A stretch of DNA of 48,152 nt, taken from NCBI GenBank assembly GCA_947624815.1, contig CANQME010000006.1, positions 1 to 48,152 on the forward strand, written 5' to 3'. Below the pieces are notes generated by a model, which searched no databases, was not told the DNA's origin, and saw nothing but the letters and a program-made list of their open reading frames with translations. Shown piece after piece: positions 40,382 through 48,152 of this stretch. Position numbers and translations under genes: made by a program. This DNA comes from an uncultured Lachnospiraceae bacterium (GTDB taxonomy: Bacteria > Bacillota > Clostridia > Lachnospirales > Lachnospiraceae). Within the stretch, counting starts at the first letter, position 1; the number at the start of each line of letters is the position of its first letter.

Positions 40382-40409
40382 AAAAAGTCCCGAATATTCG
40401 GGACTTTTT
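40382..40409 (+). terminator. Terminator of tRNA-Leu
   Basis: A 28-bp perfect inverted repeat (AAAAAGTCCCGAAT / ATTCGGGACTTTTT) is followed by CTTTT, directly after the tRNA. Confidence 0.95.
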
Positions 40410-40420
40410 CTTTTGCGTGT

Positions 40421-40492
40421 TGCATTTCATGCTGCACTCCGTGTTGTATTCCGTACTGCATCGCATGCCGTATTCCGGCACTGTATCCTCCG
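40421..40492. repeat. Six degenerate 12-bp repeats after the tRNA terminator
   Basis: Six 12-bp units (TGCATTTCATGC, TGCACTCCGTGT, TGTATTCCGTAC, TGCATCGCATGC, CGTATTCCGGCA, CTGTATCCTCCG) in a row share the frame TGYATYCCGT. The stretch is gene-free as far as I can see; no role can be assigned. Confidence 0.55.
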
Positions 40493-40580
40493 GTTCCTCC
40501 GCAGCCCATCCGGTCGCCTGCCGTCTGCCGGCGTCCATCGCATCGGCTCCGTTTCCTGAGCCATGCGGCCGTCCGTTTCA

Positions 40581-41930
40581 TTATTCGTTGCGTATCGCCG
40601 CCAGCGGACTTAAGTGCATGGCGCGCAGCGACGGGAAAAATCCGGCCGCCATACCCACCAGGATCGCGAAGATAATGGCGCCCCCGGCGAGCCAGAACGG
40701 GATCCGGGAGATGTCCCCGTCCATGCCCATCATCATCTGCCCCAGGGACAGGAAATGGTTCATGGCGTAGCCGACGCCGTAGCTGATGATCAGCCCGGCG
40801 ACGCCTCCCATAAAGCCGATAAAGCCGGACTCCAGAAGGAACATGTTCCGGATGTTGCGCATATCGCAGCCCAGAACCTTAATCACGCCGATCTCCTTGG
40901 TCCGCTCGTAGATGGACATCATCATCGTGTTGGCGATGCCGATGGCCGCCACAAACAGACTGACCGCGCCGATGCCGCCCAGGACCAGCTGCACGATGCC
41001 GTAGGTCTGCTGGGCCTGCTCGATCCATTCCATCTGGCTGTTGGCCTGATAGCCCATATCGGAAAGCTGCTGCTGAACCGTGGTGACATTCTCCATATCG
41101 TCTACAAACACCATCATCTGATCATATACAAAATACGAATACGGCTTTCCCTTGCTGTTGGTTGGCTGCCTGGGAATCGCCTTCTTCTTAAAGACCATCT
41201 TCAGCTGCTGCTTCAGCAGCTCCACGTCGCAGTATATGTCATAGGAATAATTGTTGTAATCCTCAAACGCGCCCTCGACCATACCGCCGGTCTCGATCAT
41301 GTATTTCTTCGGAGGTTTGGCCGTCGTCTCCGCGTTGTTCCACCGGGTCTGCCAGTAAGCGTCGGTATCAAAAACCACGAACATGGGCTTTCCCATGAAA
41401 TCGATCGGCGGCGGCTCTTCATTATCCCAGTATCCGGCGCCGGTCTTCTCGTTGCTGAACCAGATGACCACCTTATTGCCGTAATAGAATTTCAGCTGAT
41501 CATCGTTCTCCGCCGCAAGCCCGCCTTCTCCCAGCGGGATCTTCTCCAGATATTCCCTGGACACGCCGGTGATGTTCGTGCTGCAGTAATACGCTCCCTG
41601 CTTCAGGACCACGTCGGCCCTCAGCACCGGCGACACGCCGGTCACGTGATCGAGGACGGCGAACTGCTTCATCGTATCGTCCGTCAAGAACGTACTTTCG
41701 TCCGCCTCCTGGCCGCCTCCGTAATAGCTGTTGGAGTAGACCGTGATCATCGTCATATCCCCGTAGGAGGAATACTGCTCCATCATCAGGCCGTTCAGCC
41801 CGATCCCCAGGGACACCATGATGACCACCGAGGCCGTGCCGATGATAACGCCCAGTACGGTCAGGAAGGTCCGCATCTTCCTGCGTTTCAGGTTATTTAC
41901 GCTCATACCGAGCAGATCAAGAAATCTCAT
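40581..41930 (-). CDS. ABC transporter permease, MacB/FtsX type
   Basis: 449 residues: a membrane helix at about 20-42, a ~270-residue extracytoplasmic MacB-PCD domain, then three helices containing VSLFVAAIGIANTMMMSIYERTKEIGVIKVLG and the end FPSLRAMHLSPLAAIRNE, classic for FtsX. With the ATPase at 43770-44810 it makes a type VII ABC transporter, which couples ATP hydrolysis to mechanical movement of a periplasmic domain rather than to ordinary transport. Its ATG overlaps the preceding CARDB-like gene by 14 bp. The three-gene order is ATPase, secreted protein, permease. Substrate or target unknown. Confidence 0.88.
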   Translation of the reverse strand: MRFLDLLGMSVNNLKRRKMRTFLTVLGVIIGTASVVIMVSLGIGLNGLMMEQYSSYGDMTMITVYSNSYYGGGQEADESTFLTDDTMKQFAVLDHVTGVSPVLRADVVLKQGAYYCSTNITGVSREYLEKIPLGEGGLAAENDDQLKFYYGNKVVIWFSNEKTGAGYWDNEEPPPIDFMGKPMFVVFDTDAYWQTRWNNAETTAKPPKKYMIETGGMVEGAFEDYNNYSYDIYCDVELLKQQLKMVFKKKAIPRQPTNSKGKPYSYFVYDQMMVFVDDMENVTTVQQQLSDMGYQANSQMEWIEQAQQTYGIVQLVLGGIGAVSLFVAAIGIANTMMMSIYERTKEIGVIKVLGCDMRNIRNMFLLESGFIGFMGGVAGLIISYGVGYAMNHFLSLGQMMMGMDGDISRIPFWLAGGAIIFAILVGMAAGFFPSLRAMHLSPLAAIRNE

Positions 41931-43773
41931 CTTCCGATCCCTCTAGCTCCTCCAGTTCCTTCTTCTTCGCCTTCCGCTTCCGCCTGATCACTACCAGACT
42001 CACCGCCAGGATCACGGCCACGATCACCGCCGCCGCGATCAGATATTTCAGATACTTCTGGATCGGGGAAAGCTCCTCCTGCGGCATCACGTCGAAATCC
42101 TGTCCCGCGAACACATCCTCGAAATTCTCCTCGGCCATCTCCGTCACGATCAGAGTCAGTTCCTTCTCCACCGGCTCCTGCACCTCGCCGTAATCGTCCT
42201 CATAGGTGATGATGATCTTCACCTTGCCGTCGTCCATGGTGGCCGCGGCTCCCGTCAGCATCGTATCCACATTCCCCGTCTCGCCCGGCTTGATATTGCC
42301 CACATAGGTCTCGGTGGGAACGATGGAATCCGCCTCAAAGGCGACGGTCACATTGTAAAGCTGAACCTTGCCCGTGTTATTGATGGGGAACATGATATTG
42401 CTCTCGGCGCCTACCGTAATGTCGCCCGGCATCACGTCGATGGTCCCGGTATTCAGGCGGGCGATCTGCCGGACCTGGATGTTGATGCTGGTTTCCGCCA
42501 CCGCGTTCTTCTTCTCGGGGCTGTCATACGTCTCCTTGATCTTCAGGTAATAGGGCCGCTGGTCGATCCCTGCCGCCGACTGCATATCCAGCGTGATCTC
42601 AGAGACCTCCCCCGGCTGCAGGGAATTGATCACGTAGGACGACGACCCGGACAGGGTCGTGAATACGGCGCCGCCTCCGGACGATGCGGTCTCCGACTCC
42701 AGATCCAGCAGGATGTTGGATGCGGAAATATCGGAGGATGCATTCTTCATCCGCAAAATCAGGGAAAACGGCTCGCCGGCGATGATCGTTTCCGGCACCG
42801 TCTCGAAGCTGTCCACCACGATCCGGGCGTAAGGCTGGTTATTCTCGCCGGAGCTGCCCGGCTTCTCCTCCTCCAGCTCCTTGTTCTTGATCCGCACCCA
42901 GTAGGAATCCTCCTGCTTCTGCAGGTCACCGGTCGCCGTCTCGCGGTAATAGATATTGAATTTCAGCTCATAGAACCCGCTGTATGTATCCTCGCGGATC
43001 GCCATGCTGTACGGCACCTCCACGGTCTCCCCGGCTGCGATCGTCTCGAAATACCGGTCATAGCTGCCGTCGTTGATATCGAACGGAAATTCCTCGCTTT
43101 TCGCGCTGAGCACCATCTCCACGGTCACGTCCCGCGCGTCCGACAGACCGGAATTGCGCATATTGATGCTGAAATTCAGAACATTCGGATAGACGCCGTA
43201 CGGCGTCGACTGTCCCTCGCCAAGCGAGAAGGCGATCTGCTTGTTGGCGTCCTCGGTGTCCTCCGTATCGTTGGCGCCGGGAGGAGCCACATAGATATTG
43301 ATCGGATCGCTGGCTACCTGGTCGCCGGACTGCTCGCTGGAATTCCAGTTTTTATATACCGTCACGTCGACAACATAGTAGCCTTCCTTCAGGTCGGCGC
43401 GGACCTTGGCCGGGATCGTGACGCTTTTCTGCTTGCCCGATGCGATTCCTCCGGCGACGCTGCGGCCTGCGCTCATCTCAAACGGATACACCTGCCAGCC
43501 GTCGGCGTTGTCAGGGCTCGGCATATAGCCATAGGAAGCGTCCGAATTCTCCACCTTCACGTAGACGTCTTCCCATGTTTCTCCCGAATAGTTATAGATC
43601 GTCACCGGGATATTCATGCTTCTGCCGATCTTGCCCCTGGAAACGGAATTCTGCTTTACCGTCTCGTTTCTGGAGGTATCCCACAGATCCGCCCTTGCCG
43701 TCGCCGCCGCCGATATCACAAACAGCGCCGCCATCATAAACGGCGCGATTCTCTTTCCCCAGCCTTTCATCAT
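41917..43773 (-). CDS. Secreted, membrane-anchored CARDB/NEW3-like protein
   Basis: 618 residues. A signal peptide (GKRIAPFMMAALFVISAAAT) opens the protein. Then come several beta-rich, Ig-like repeats of CARDB/NEW3 (COG1361) type: IPVTIYNYSGETWEDVYVKV, LNFSINMRNSGLSDARDVTV, SLILRMKNASSDISASN and IMFPINNTGKVQLYNVTVAF. A helix at about 577-597 is followed by a basic RRKRKAKKK end, anchoring it by its C-terminus outside the membrane. It overlaps the ATPase gene (ATGA) upstream and the permease downstream. It may be the extracytoplasmic partner or effector of the transporter. No function is assigned. Confidence 0.8.
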   Translation of the reverse strand: MMKGWGKRIAPFMMAALFVISAAATARADLWDTSRNETVKQNSVSRGKIGRSMNIPVTIYNYSGETWEDVYVKVENSDASYGYMPSPDNADGWQVYPFEMSAGRSVAGGIASGKQKSVTIPAKVRADLKEGYYVVDVTVYKNWNSSEQSGDQVASDPINIYVAPPGANDTEDTEDANKQIAFSLGEGQSTPYGVYPNVLNFSINMRNSGLSDARDVTVEMVLSAKSEEFPFDINDGSYDRYFETIAAGETVEVPYSMAIREDTYSGFYELKFNIYYRETATGDLQKQEDSYWVRIKNKELEEEKPGSSGENNQPYARIVVDSFETVPETIIAGEPFSLILRMKNASSDISASNILLDLESETASSGGGAVFTTLSGSSSYVINSLQPGEVSEITLDMQSAAGIDQRPYYLKIKETYDSPEKKNAVAETSINIQVRQIARLNTGTIDVMPGDITVGAESNIMFPINNTGKVQLYNVTVAFEADSIVPTETYVGNIKPGETGNVDTMLTGAAATMDDGKVKIIITYEDDYGEVQEPVEKELTLIVTEMAEENFEDVFAGQDFDVMPQEELSPIQKYLKYLIAAAVIVAVILAVSLVVIRRKRKAKKKELEELEGSEDEIS

Positions 43774-44810
43774 TTCTCCCTCCGCTTCTCAATTCCGGTG
43801 TCTCCTGCCGCTTCCGGTTCCCCGTCCGCCGGCGGCACTTCCGCGACTTTACCTGTCCTGGTTCCCTCTGACGGCTCTTTCGCTGCCGCTTCTGCCGCTG
43901 CAGCCGATTCTCTTCCGGCCAGCGGTTCCGCCGCTTTCGGCTCTTCCACCGCTGCCGCTTCTTCTCCTGCCGGCGGTTTCGCCGTTTTCGGCTCTTTCTC
44001 CATTAGCAGCCCCGCCGTTTTCGGCTCTTTCTCCGCCGCCTCCGTCTCTCCCGCTGCCGCCTCCGCAGCTGCATCTGCCCATGCTCCCTCTACATCCTGC
44101 TCTGTGAACTGCTCCTTCTCCACGATCTTCACGATCTTCCCGTCCACAATATGGAATTGCCGGTCCGCATAGGAAGCCAGATGATTGTCATGCGTGACCA
44201 TCACCAGCGTCTGGTTCTGCTCCCGCACGATCCGCTGCATCAGCTTCAAGATCTCCAGCGTCGTCTTCGAATCCAGGTTCCCGGTAGGCTCGTCCGCGAA
44301 AATGATCTTCGGATTCACGGCCAAAGCCCTGGCGATGCCGACCCGCTGCTGCTGGCCGCCGGACATGGCGTTGGCCATATGCTTCATCTGCTTCTCCAGC
44401 CCCACCAGCTTCAGGTACCGGGCCGCGATCTCGTTCCGCTTCCTCTTCGGCACGCCCCGAAACGACAGGGGCAGCGCCACATTCTCCACGGCGTTCAGCG
44501 TCTGGAGCAGATTATAGGACTGGAAAATGAACCCCACCCTCTTGCGTCTGAACTCCACCAGCTGATTCTCCGTCATATTCTCAATATGGATCCGATCGAT
44601 AACGATCTGTCCCTTCGTCGGCTTCTCAAGCCCCGCAAGCATATTGAGAAGCGTCGACTTCCCGGATCCGGAAGGGCCGACGATCGCGCAGAATTCCCCC
44701 TTATACACGGTAAAATCCACACCGTCCAGGGCGTGGACTCTGGTCTCACCGACTCGGTATATTTTGTACAGGTTTTTCACCTGAATGATCGGGTTTCCTC
44801 TGTCAATCAA
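43770..44810 (-). CDS. ABC transporter ATP-binding protein (MacB/LolD type) with a low-complexity tail
   Basis: 346 residues from TTG 44810, with GGAGG 6 nt upstream. Walker A IVGPSGSGKSTLLNMLAG, the Q-loop QSYNLL, ABC signature MSGGQQQRVGIARAL and Walker B KIIFADEPTGNLDSKTT are all present in the first ~225 residues, the size of a MacB/LolD ATPase. The remaining ~120 residues are repetitive and acidic (KEPKTA, EEAAAVEEPKAAEPL), unlike family members, and probably unstructured. It is the first gene of the ABC-CARDB-permease operon. Another possible start codon is not seen. Confidence 0.9.
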   Translation of the reverse strand: MIDRGNPIIQVKNLYKIYRVGETRVHALDGVDFTVYKGEFCAIVGPSGSGKSTLLNMLAGLEKPTKGQIVIDRIHIENMTENQLVEFRRKRVGFIFQSYNLLQTLNAVENVALPLSFRGVPKRKRNEIAARYLKLVGLEKQMKHMANAMSGGQQQRVGIARALAVNPKIIFADEPTGNLDSKTTLEILKLMQRIVREQNQTLVMVTHDNHLASYADRQFHIVDGKIVKIVEKEQFTEQDVEGAWADAAAEAAAGETEAAEKEPKTAGLLMEKEPKTAKPPAGEEAAAVEEPKAAEPLAGRESAAAAEAAAKEPSEGTRTGKVAEVPPADGEPEAAGDTGIEKRREK

Positions 44811-44947
44811 AACGCGCCTCCAAACCTGCTACTTTCATATGATAACAGTTTACATGGCTTTCGGGGTTTTTCCTATATTTATATTCTTAATGTTTATTAC
44901 GATTTCCTTAATCAGCCTGTTTCCCTTTCAACTTTTCCAAAAAAGAG

Positions 44948-44976
44948 TAGCAATCCTCTCAGAAATCCGCTATAAT
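44948..44976 (+). promoter_or_regulatory. Promoter of pyrBI
   Basis: A perfect TATAAT (44971-44976) lies 17 bp after TAGCAA (44948-44953), a poor -35. The start would be near 44983, some 32 nt before pyrB, so there is no room for a long attenuator leader. The bases 44811-44947 hold the divergent ABC operon's upstream region, in which no clear promoter stands out. Confidence 0.6.
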
Positions 44977-45014
44977 AGGGAGCGGTAATTACATCTGATC
45001 TAAAGGAGAGACCT

Positions 45015-45938
45015 ATGAGACACCTTCTTAACCCGCTGGATTTCTCCGTCGAGGAGATCGACCAGCTGCTGGACCTCGCCGTAGACATCGAGCATGATCT
45101 TCCCAAATACGCGCATGTCTGCGACGGCAAGAAAATAGCCACCCTGTTTTATGAGCCAAGCACCAGAACTCGTCTGAGTTTCGAATCCGCCATGTTATCC
45201 CTGGGCGGAAGTGTTCTTGGCTTTTCTTCTGCCGATTCGAGCTCCGCTGCCAAGGGGGAAAGCGTAGCGGACACGATCCGGATCATTTCCTGCTACGCCG
45301 ATATCTGCGCCATGCGCCATCCCAAAGAGGGCGCGCCGCTGGTTGCGGCCAATCACTCCTCCATCCCGGTCATCAACGCCGGAGACGGCGGCCATCAGCA
45401 TCCGACCCAGACGCTGACCGATCTGATGACCATCCGCTCCCTGAAGGGAAGACTGGATCACATGACCGTAGGTCTCTGCGGCGATCTGAAGTTCGGACGC
45501 ACCGTCCATTCCCTGATCAACGCCCTGGTCCGCTATCCGGGCATCCGCTTCATCCTGATCTCCCCGCCCGAGCTTCGGGTTCCCGGCTACATCCGCAAGG
45601 ACGTGCTGGACGCGAAAGGGATTGAGTATAAGGAGGTCTGGAACCTGGACGAGGCCATGCCGGAGCTGGACATCCTCTATATGACCCGCGTGCAGAGGGA
45701 ACGTTTCTTCAACGAAGAGGATTACATCCGCCTGAAGGACTCCTATATCCTCGACCGGGCCAAGATGAAGCTCGCCAAAGAAGACATGTTCGTGCTCCAT
45801 CCCCTTCCCCGCGTCAACGAGATCTCCGTGGAGGTGGACAAGGATCCCCGGGCGGCCTACTTTAAGCAGGTCCAATACGGAGTGTATGTACGGATGGCGT
45901 TGATTATGACTTTACTGGAGGTGGAAAAGCCATGCTGA
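45015..45938 (+). CDS. pyrB: Aspartate carbamoyltransferase, catalytic subunit
   Basis: 307 residues, the usual length. The carbamoyl-phosphate motif [15 protein letters not shown] is at about residues 48-62, [13 protein letters not shown] at ~125-137, and HPLPRVNEI near the end. It joins carbamoyl phosphate and aspartate in the second step of UMP synthesis. AAAGGAGAG lies 8 nt before the ATG. It overlaps pyrI by 7 bp. No PyrR attenuator is seen. Confidence 0.97.
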   Translation: MRHLLNPLDFSVEEIDQLLDLAVDIEHDLPKYAHVCDGKKIATLFYEPSTRTRLSFESAMLSLGGSVLGFSSADSSSAAKGESVADTIRIISCYADICAMRHPKEGAPLVAANHSSIPVINAGDGGHQHPTQTLTDLMTIRSLKGRLDHMTVGLCGDLKFGRTVHSLINALVRYPGIRFILISPPELRVPGYIRKDVLDAKGIEYKEVWNLDEAMPELDILYMTRVQRERFFNEEDYIRLKDSYILDRAKMKLAKEDMFVLHPLPRVNEISVEVDKDPRAAYFKQVQYGVYVRMALIMTLLEVEKPC

Positions 45939-46357
45939 ATATCAGCGGATTAAACGAGGGCATCGTCCTTGACCATATCCAGGCCGGAAGAAGCCTGGAG
46001 ATCTACTACCACCTGGGGCTCGACCAGCTGGAATGCCAGGTGGCCATCATCAAAAACGCCCGCAGCAACAAGATGGGCCGCAAGGATATCATCAAGATCG
46101 AAGGCCCCATGGAGAATCTGAACCTGGACATCCTTGGCTACATCGATCACAACATCACGGTCAATATCATCCGCGACGACAAGATCGTGGAGAAGAAGCG
46201 GCTGAGCCTTCCGCAGAAGATCACCAACGTGATCCACTGCAAGAATCCCCGCTGCATCACCTCTATCGAGCAGGAGCTGCCGGACATCTTCTATCTGTCC
46301 GACGCGAAGACCGAGACCTACCGCTGCCTGTACTGCGACGAGAAATACGGCAAATAA
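45932..46357 (+). CDS. pyrI: Aspartate carbamoyltransferase, regulatory subunit
   Basis: 141 residues. An N-terminal nucleotide-binding half is followed by a C-terminal zinc domain with CKNPRCITS…CLYCDEKYG, the four cysteines (C-x4-C and C-x2-C). PyrI makes the enzyme a dodecamer and gives CTP inhibition and ATP activation. Here it is N-terminally short compared with E. coli (~153), as in clostridial PyrI. It overlaps pyrB and is followed by a strong terminator. Confidence 0.95.
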   Translation: MLNISGLNEGIVLDHIQAGRSLEIYYHLGLDQLECQVAIIKNARSNKMGRKDIIKIEGPMENLNLDILGYIDHNITVNIIRDDKIVEKKRLSLPQKITNVIHCKNPRCITSIEQELPDIFYLSDAKTETYRCLYCDEKYGK

Positions 46358-46375
46358 AGCCGCATTCCATGGCGA

Positions 46376-46416
46376 AAAGCCCCGGGAATCCGCTCTGTCG
46401 GGATTCCCGGGGCTTT
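46376..46416 (+). terminator. Terminator of pyrBI
   Basis: A perfect 16-bp stem (AAAGCCCCGGGAATCC, 46376-46391, with 46401-46416) and a 9-nt loop lie 18 bp after pyrI. The following CTGTTCTATCTTTC is only moderately T-rich. It lies ahead of the convergent cell-wall-binding gene, and could serve both. Confidence 0.8.
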
Positions 46417-46524
46417 CTGTTCTATCTTTCTGTTCGATTCCTGTCCTTATGAAGCTTCTCTGTCCCTTCTGCCGGACGCCTCATCCGTCCGAAGGGCTCA
46501 GGCCGGCTCGTTCCCGCGCCCGGC

Positions 46525-47793
46525 TCAGCGGACGACGCCGTTGGCATCCGCCCAGCGTCCGTCCGGCGTCGCGCGGTTCTTATAGACCGCTCCGAAGGTG
46601 CCGTCATGAGACTGGTTGAAATAGTACAGAAGACCGTTATAGGTCTGGTATCCGGTCATCATCTTTCCGTAGGTTCCGTCATGGTTCGGATTCAGCAGAT
46701 ACGCCTCCGTACCGTCATTGAACCATCCTGCGCACATCAGGCCGCTGTTGTCGAAGAAATACCATTCCTCCGGCGTCACGGAATACCATCCGGTGGTACG
46801 GGTGCCGTTAACCAGATAATACCAGGTATTCCCGCTGCCCATCCATCCGGTCACCGAAGGACTTCCGCCTGTTGAAGAAGAACCGGAACCGCTGCCCATC
46901 GGGCCGCTGCCGGACGACTGGCTTCCCGTAGAATTCCCGTACCCGGAGCCGGACATGGGACCGCTTCCCGCATAGCTTCCGCTCGTGGAGCTGCTGGAAC
47001 TCCCACTGGAGCTGCCGGAAGAGGAGCTGCCGGATGCGAACGGATTGCTTCCCACGGAGCTTCCGGAAGTGCTGTTCGTAGCCGTAGGAAGATTGAACGT
47101 ATAGTAATCCACATAACTCTCATCATCGATGGATCCCGAGATGCTGGCGTAGTTGGGCACCGCGATATACCGGTCCTTCGTCCCCGTCCCCTTCTCCGGC
47201 CGTACCGCAACATCCACAAAATCGTATTTGTTGATGTAGCTGCTGATATCGATTGATTCAACCTTCGTCGTCTTCTTGACACGGTGCGTATTGCCGTGGT
47301 TGTCGGCATAGAAGATGATCACCGAATAGGATCTGGCATTGTCTACCTTATTCCATGTCGCCTTCTTCCCGTCTCCGTCAATGGCCAGCCCGCTCACCTC
47401 GCTCAGCACCTGGAACGGGTAGGCGCGGGCCGTCACCCGCATATGGTTCGTCGACCGGATCGTGACGGAGATATCATAGGCACCGTAGACGGATACCAGC
47501 GTGTTATTGTTGAAGCTCGCTCCATCCGCGGCGTAAATCTCCATCGTATAAAGAAGCGCTCCCGAGGACGAATTCTGGGTGATCTCCGTATCGTCGATGT
47601 AATAACTCCCTCCGTCCTCTACCGGGGTCGTGTAATCGAGAGAGTCTCCCGGCATAAGATGCAACAGATCCTCCTCCGTGACCAGTCCCAGGTAGACTGC
47701 GTCCACCGTCCCCGCCGCCGCGGCCGGTTCCACGGCCGTAACGCTCAGGATGCATCCCAGCGCCAGCGCTGCCAGCTGTTTCATTCGTTTCAT
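46525..47793 (-). CDS. Secreted protein with C-terminal cell-wall-binding repeats
   Basis: 422 residues. A signal peptide (residues 1-27, KRMKQLAALALGCILSVTA) precedes a beta-rich segment (about 28-130) of no recognised family and a fibronectin type III-like segment (about 131-215; GDGKKATWNKVDNARSYSVI). A Ser/Gly linker of ~70 residues (240-313) follows, then cell-wall/choline-binding repeats: TGWMGSGNTWYYLVNGTRTT, GWYSVTPEEWYFFDNSG, AGWFNDGTEAYLLNPNHDG. Such repeats bind teichoic acids or wall sugars non-covalently. There is no catalytic domain, so it may be an adhesin or scaffold. GGGGG precedes ATG 47793. Confidence 0.85.
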   Translation of the reverse strand: MKRMKQLAALALGCILSVTAVEPAAAAGTVDAVYLGLVTEEDLLHLMPGDSLDYTTPVEDGGSYYIDDTEITQNSSSGALLYTMEIYAADGASFNNNTLVSVYGAYDISVTIRSTNHMRVTARAYPFQVLSEVSGLAIDGDGKKATWNKVDNARSYSVIIFYADNHGNTHRVKKTTKVESIDISSYINKYDFVDVAVRPEKGTGTKDRYIAVPNYASISGSIDDESYVDYYTFNLPTATNSTSGSSVGSNPFASGSSSSGSSSGSSSSSTSGSYAGSGPMSGSGYGNSTGSQSSGSGPMGSGSGSSSTGGSPSVTGWMGSGNTWYYLVNGTRTTGWYSVTPEEWYFFDNSGLMCAGWFNDGTEAYLLNPNHDGTYGKMMTGYQTYNGLLYYFNQSHDGTFGAVYKNRATPDGRWADANGVVR

Positions 47794-47854
47794 AATAAAT
47801 CCCCCTTTCGTGCGGCTCTTAGCCGTATCGGTTCATAAGGATAATTGACAGAAA

Positions 47855-48152
47855 ATGAGCAAGACGATAAGCCGGGTTATGTCGTGGGTGATCATCTATC
47901 TAGGCCCGGCGTCGCCGCCGGGCTCGAGCGACCTACCCGAAAGCAGACGGGCCGCCTTATGCTTTCTGTTCGGTCTTGCTTCGGATAAGGTTTACATGTG
48001 CCCCGGATGTTACCACCCGGGCGGTAGTCTCTTACACTGCCCTTCCACCCTTACCGGCGGATGCCGGCGGTATATTTCTGTTGCACTGTCTCTGGAGTCG
48101 CCTCCGCCAGACGTTATCTGGTATCCTGCCCTGTGAAGCCCGGACTTTCCTC
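47855..48152 (-). ncRNA. rnpB: RNase P RNA, bacterial class A (5' end missing)
   Basis: On the minus strand the sequence starts GAGGAAAGTCCGGGCTTC, the conserved P4-CRI region, then has CAGTGCAACAGAAA, GGTAAGGGTGGAAGGG, GGCACATGTAAACC, GGTAGGTCGCTCGAGCC and the 3' end ACCCGGCTTATCGTC. These are the invariant class A blocks. Only the first few dozen nt (P1 5' strand) lie beyond the window. It is the catalytic RNA that removes tRNA 5' leaders. The exact 3' end is uncertain by a few nt. Confidence 0.95.

Noticed and set aside
44977-45014. PyrR-type attenuator ahead of pyrBI
   Set aside because: The leader is only about 30 nt with no alternative hairpins.

Overview
The window is chromosomal DNA of a GC-rich, endospore-forming member of the Clostridia, most likely Lachnospiraceae-like. 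This is inferred from the division and cell-wall cluster joined to the sporulation pair spoIIGA-sigE, a Spo0E-type phosphatase, a second SpoVD-like PBP, AddAB instead of RecBCD, and proteins typical of monoderm Firmicutes. Nearly all of it is ordinary core genome. I see no prophage, CRISPR array, complete insertion sequence or secondary-metabolite cluster.

Layout. 1-4003 (minus): a Mrp-type Na+/H+ antiporter operon in the order E-F-G-MbhD-like-(MbhE+B fusion)-C-D, with D cut by the left edge and a clear promoter at 4006-4034. 4093-5614 (minus): a MATE exporter with its own promoter and terminator. 5917-6319 (plus): a coiled-coil ORF with 42-bp repeats, probably the tail of a decayed nuclease/transposase, followed by a strong hairpin. 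6393-9549 (minus): dTDP-rhamnose genes rfbA, rfbB and rfbD, without rfbC, plus an unrecognised 48-codon ORF that overlaps both neighbours by ATGA. 9610-12257 (minus): an MFS transporter followed by a MerR-methyltransferase fusion.

12373-27589 (minus) is the division, cell-wall and sporulation block. In transcription order it holds mraZ, rsmH, ftsL, a class B PBP, a SpoVD-like PBP, mraY, murD, ftsW, murA and ftsQ. ftsZ follows with its own promoter and terminator, then spoIIGA and sigE behind a promoter with a 21-bp spacer. Five 10-bp-spaced GTGGG-type boxes ahead of mraZ look like the MraZ operator. murG, murC, murE, murF, ftsA and sigG are absent from the window. Upstream lie spo0E and lgt (minus).

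28937-30034 (plus) is ychF. 30150-38080 (minus) holds a zinc-ribbon protein and addA-addB. 38228-40378 (plus) holds a small membrane protein resembling FMN-binding domains, a second MATE exporter, and tRNA-Leu(CAG) behind a perfect promoter abutted by 22-bp repeats. 40581-44810 (minus) is a three-gene ABC transporter operon: ATPase, secreted CARDB/NEW3-like protein, MacB/FtsX-type permease. 45015-46357 (plus) is pyrBI with a strong terminator. 46525-47793 (minus) is a secreted protein with cell-wall-binding repeats. 47855-48152 (minus) is RNase P RNA, cut by the right edge.

The most interesting items are modest: the doubly coupled 48-codon ORF, the ABC/CARDB operon, the flavin-domain-like protein lacking the flavinylation motif, a PBP with KTA instead of KTG, the repeats abutting two promoters, and a 46-47-bp tandem duplication across the murA stop codon. 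I found no convincing unknown multi-gene system. All coordinates, starts and promoter calls come from reading the sequence; no database search was possible.
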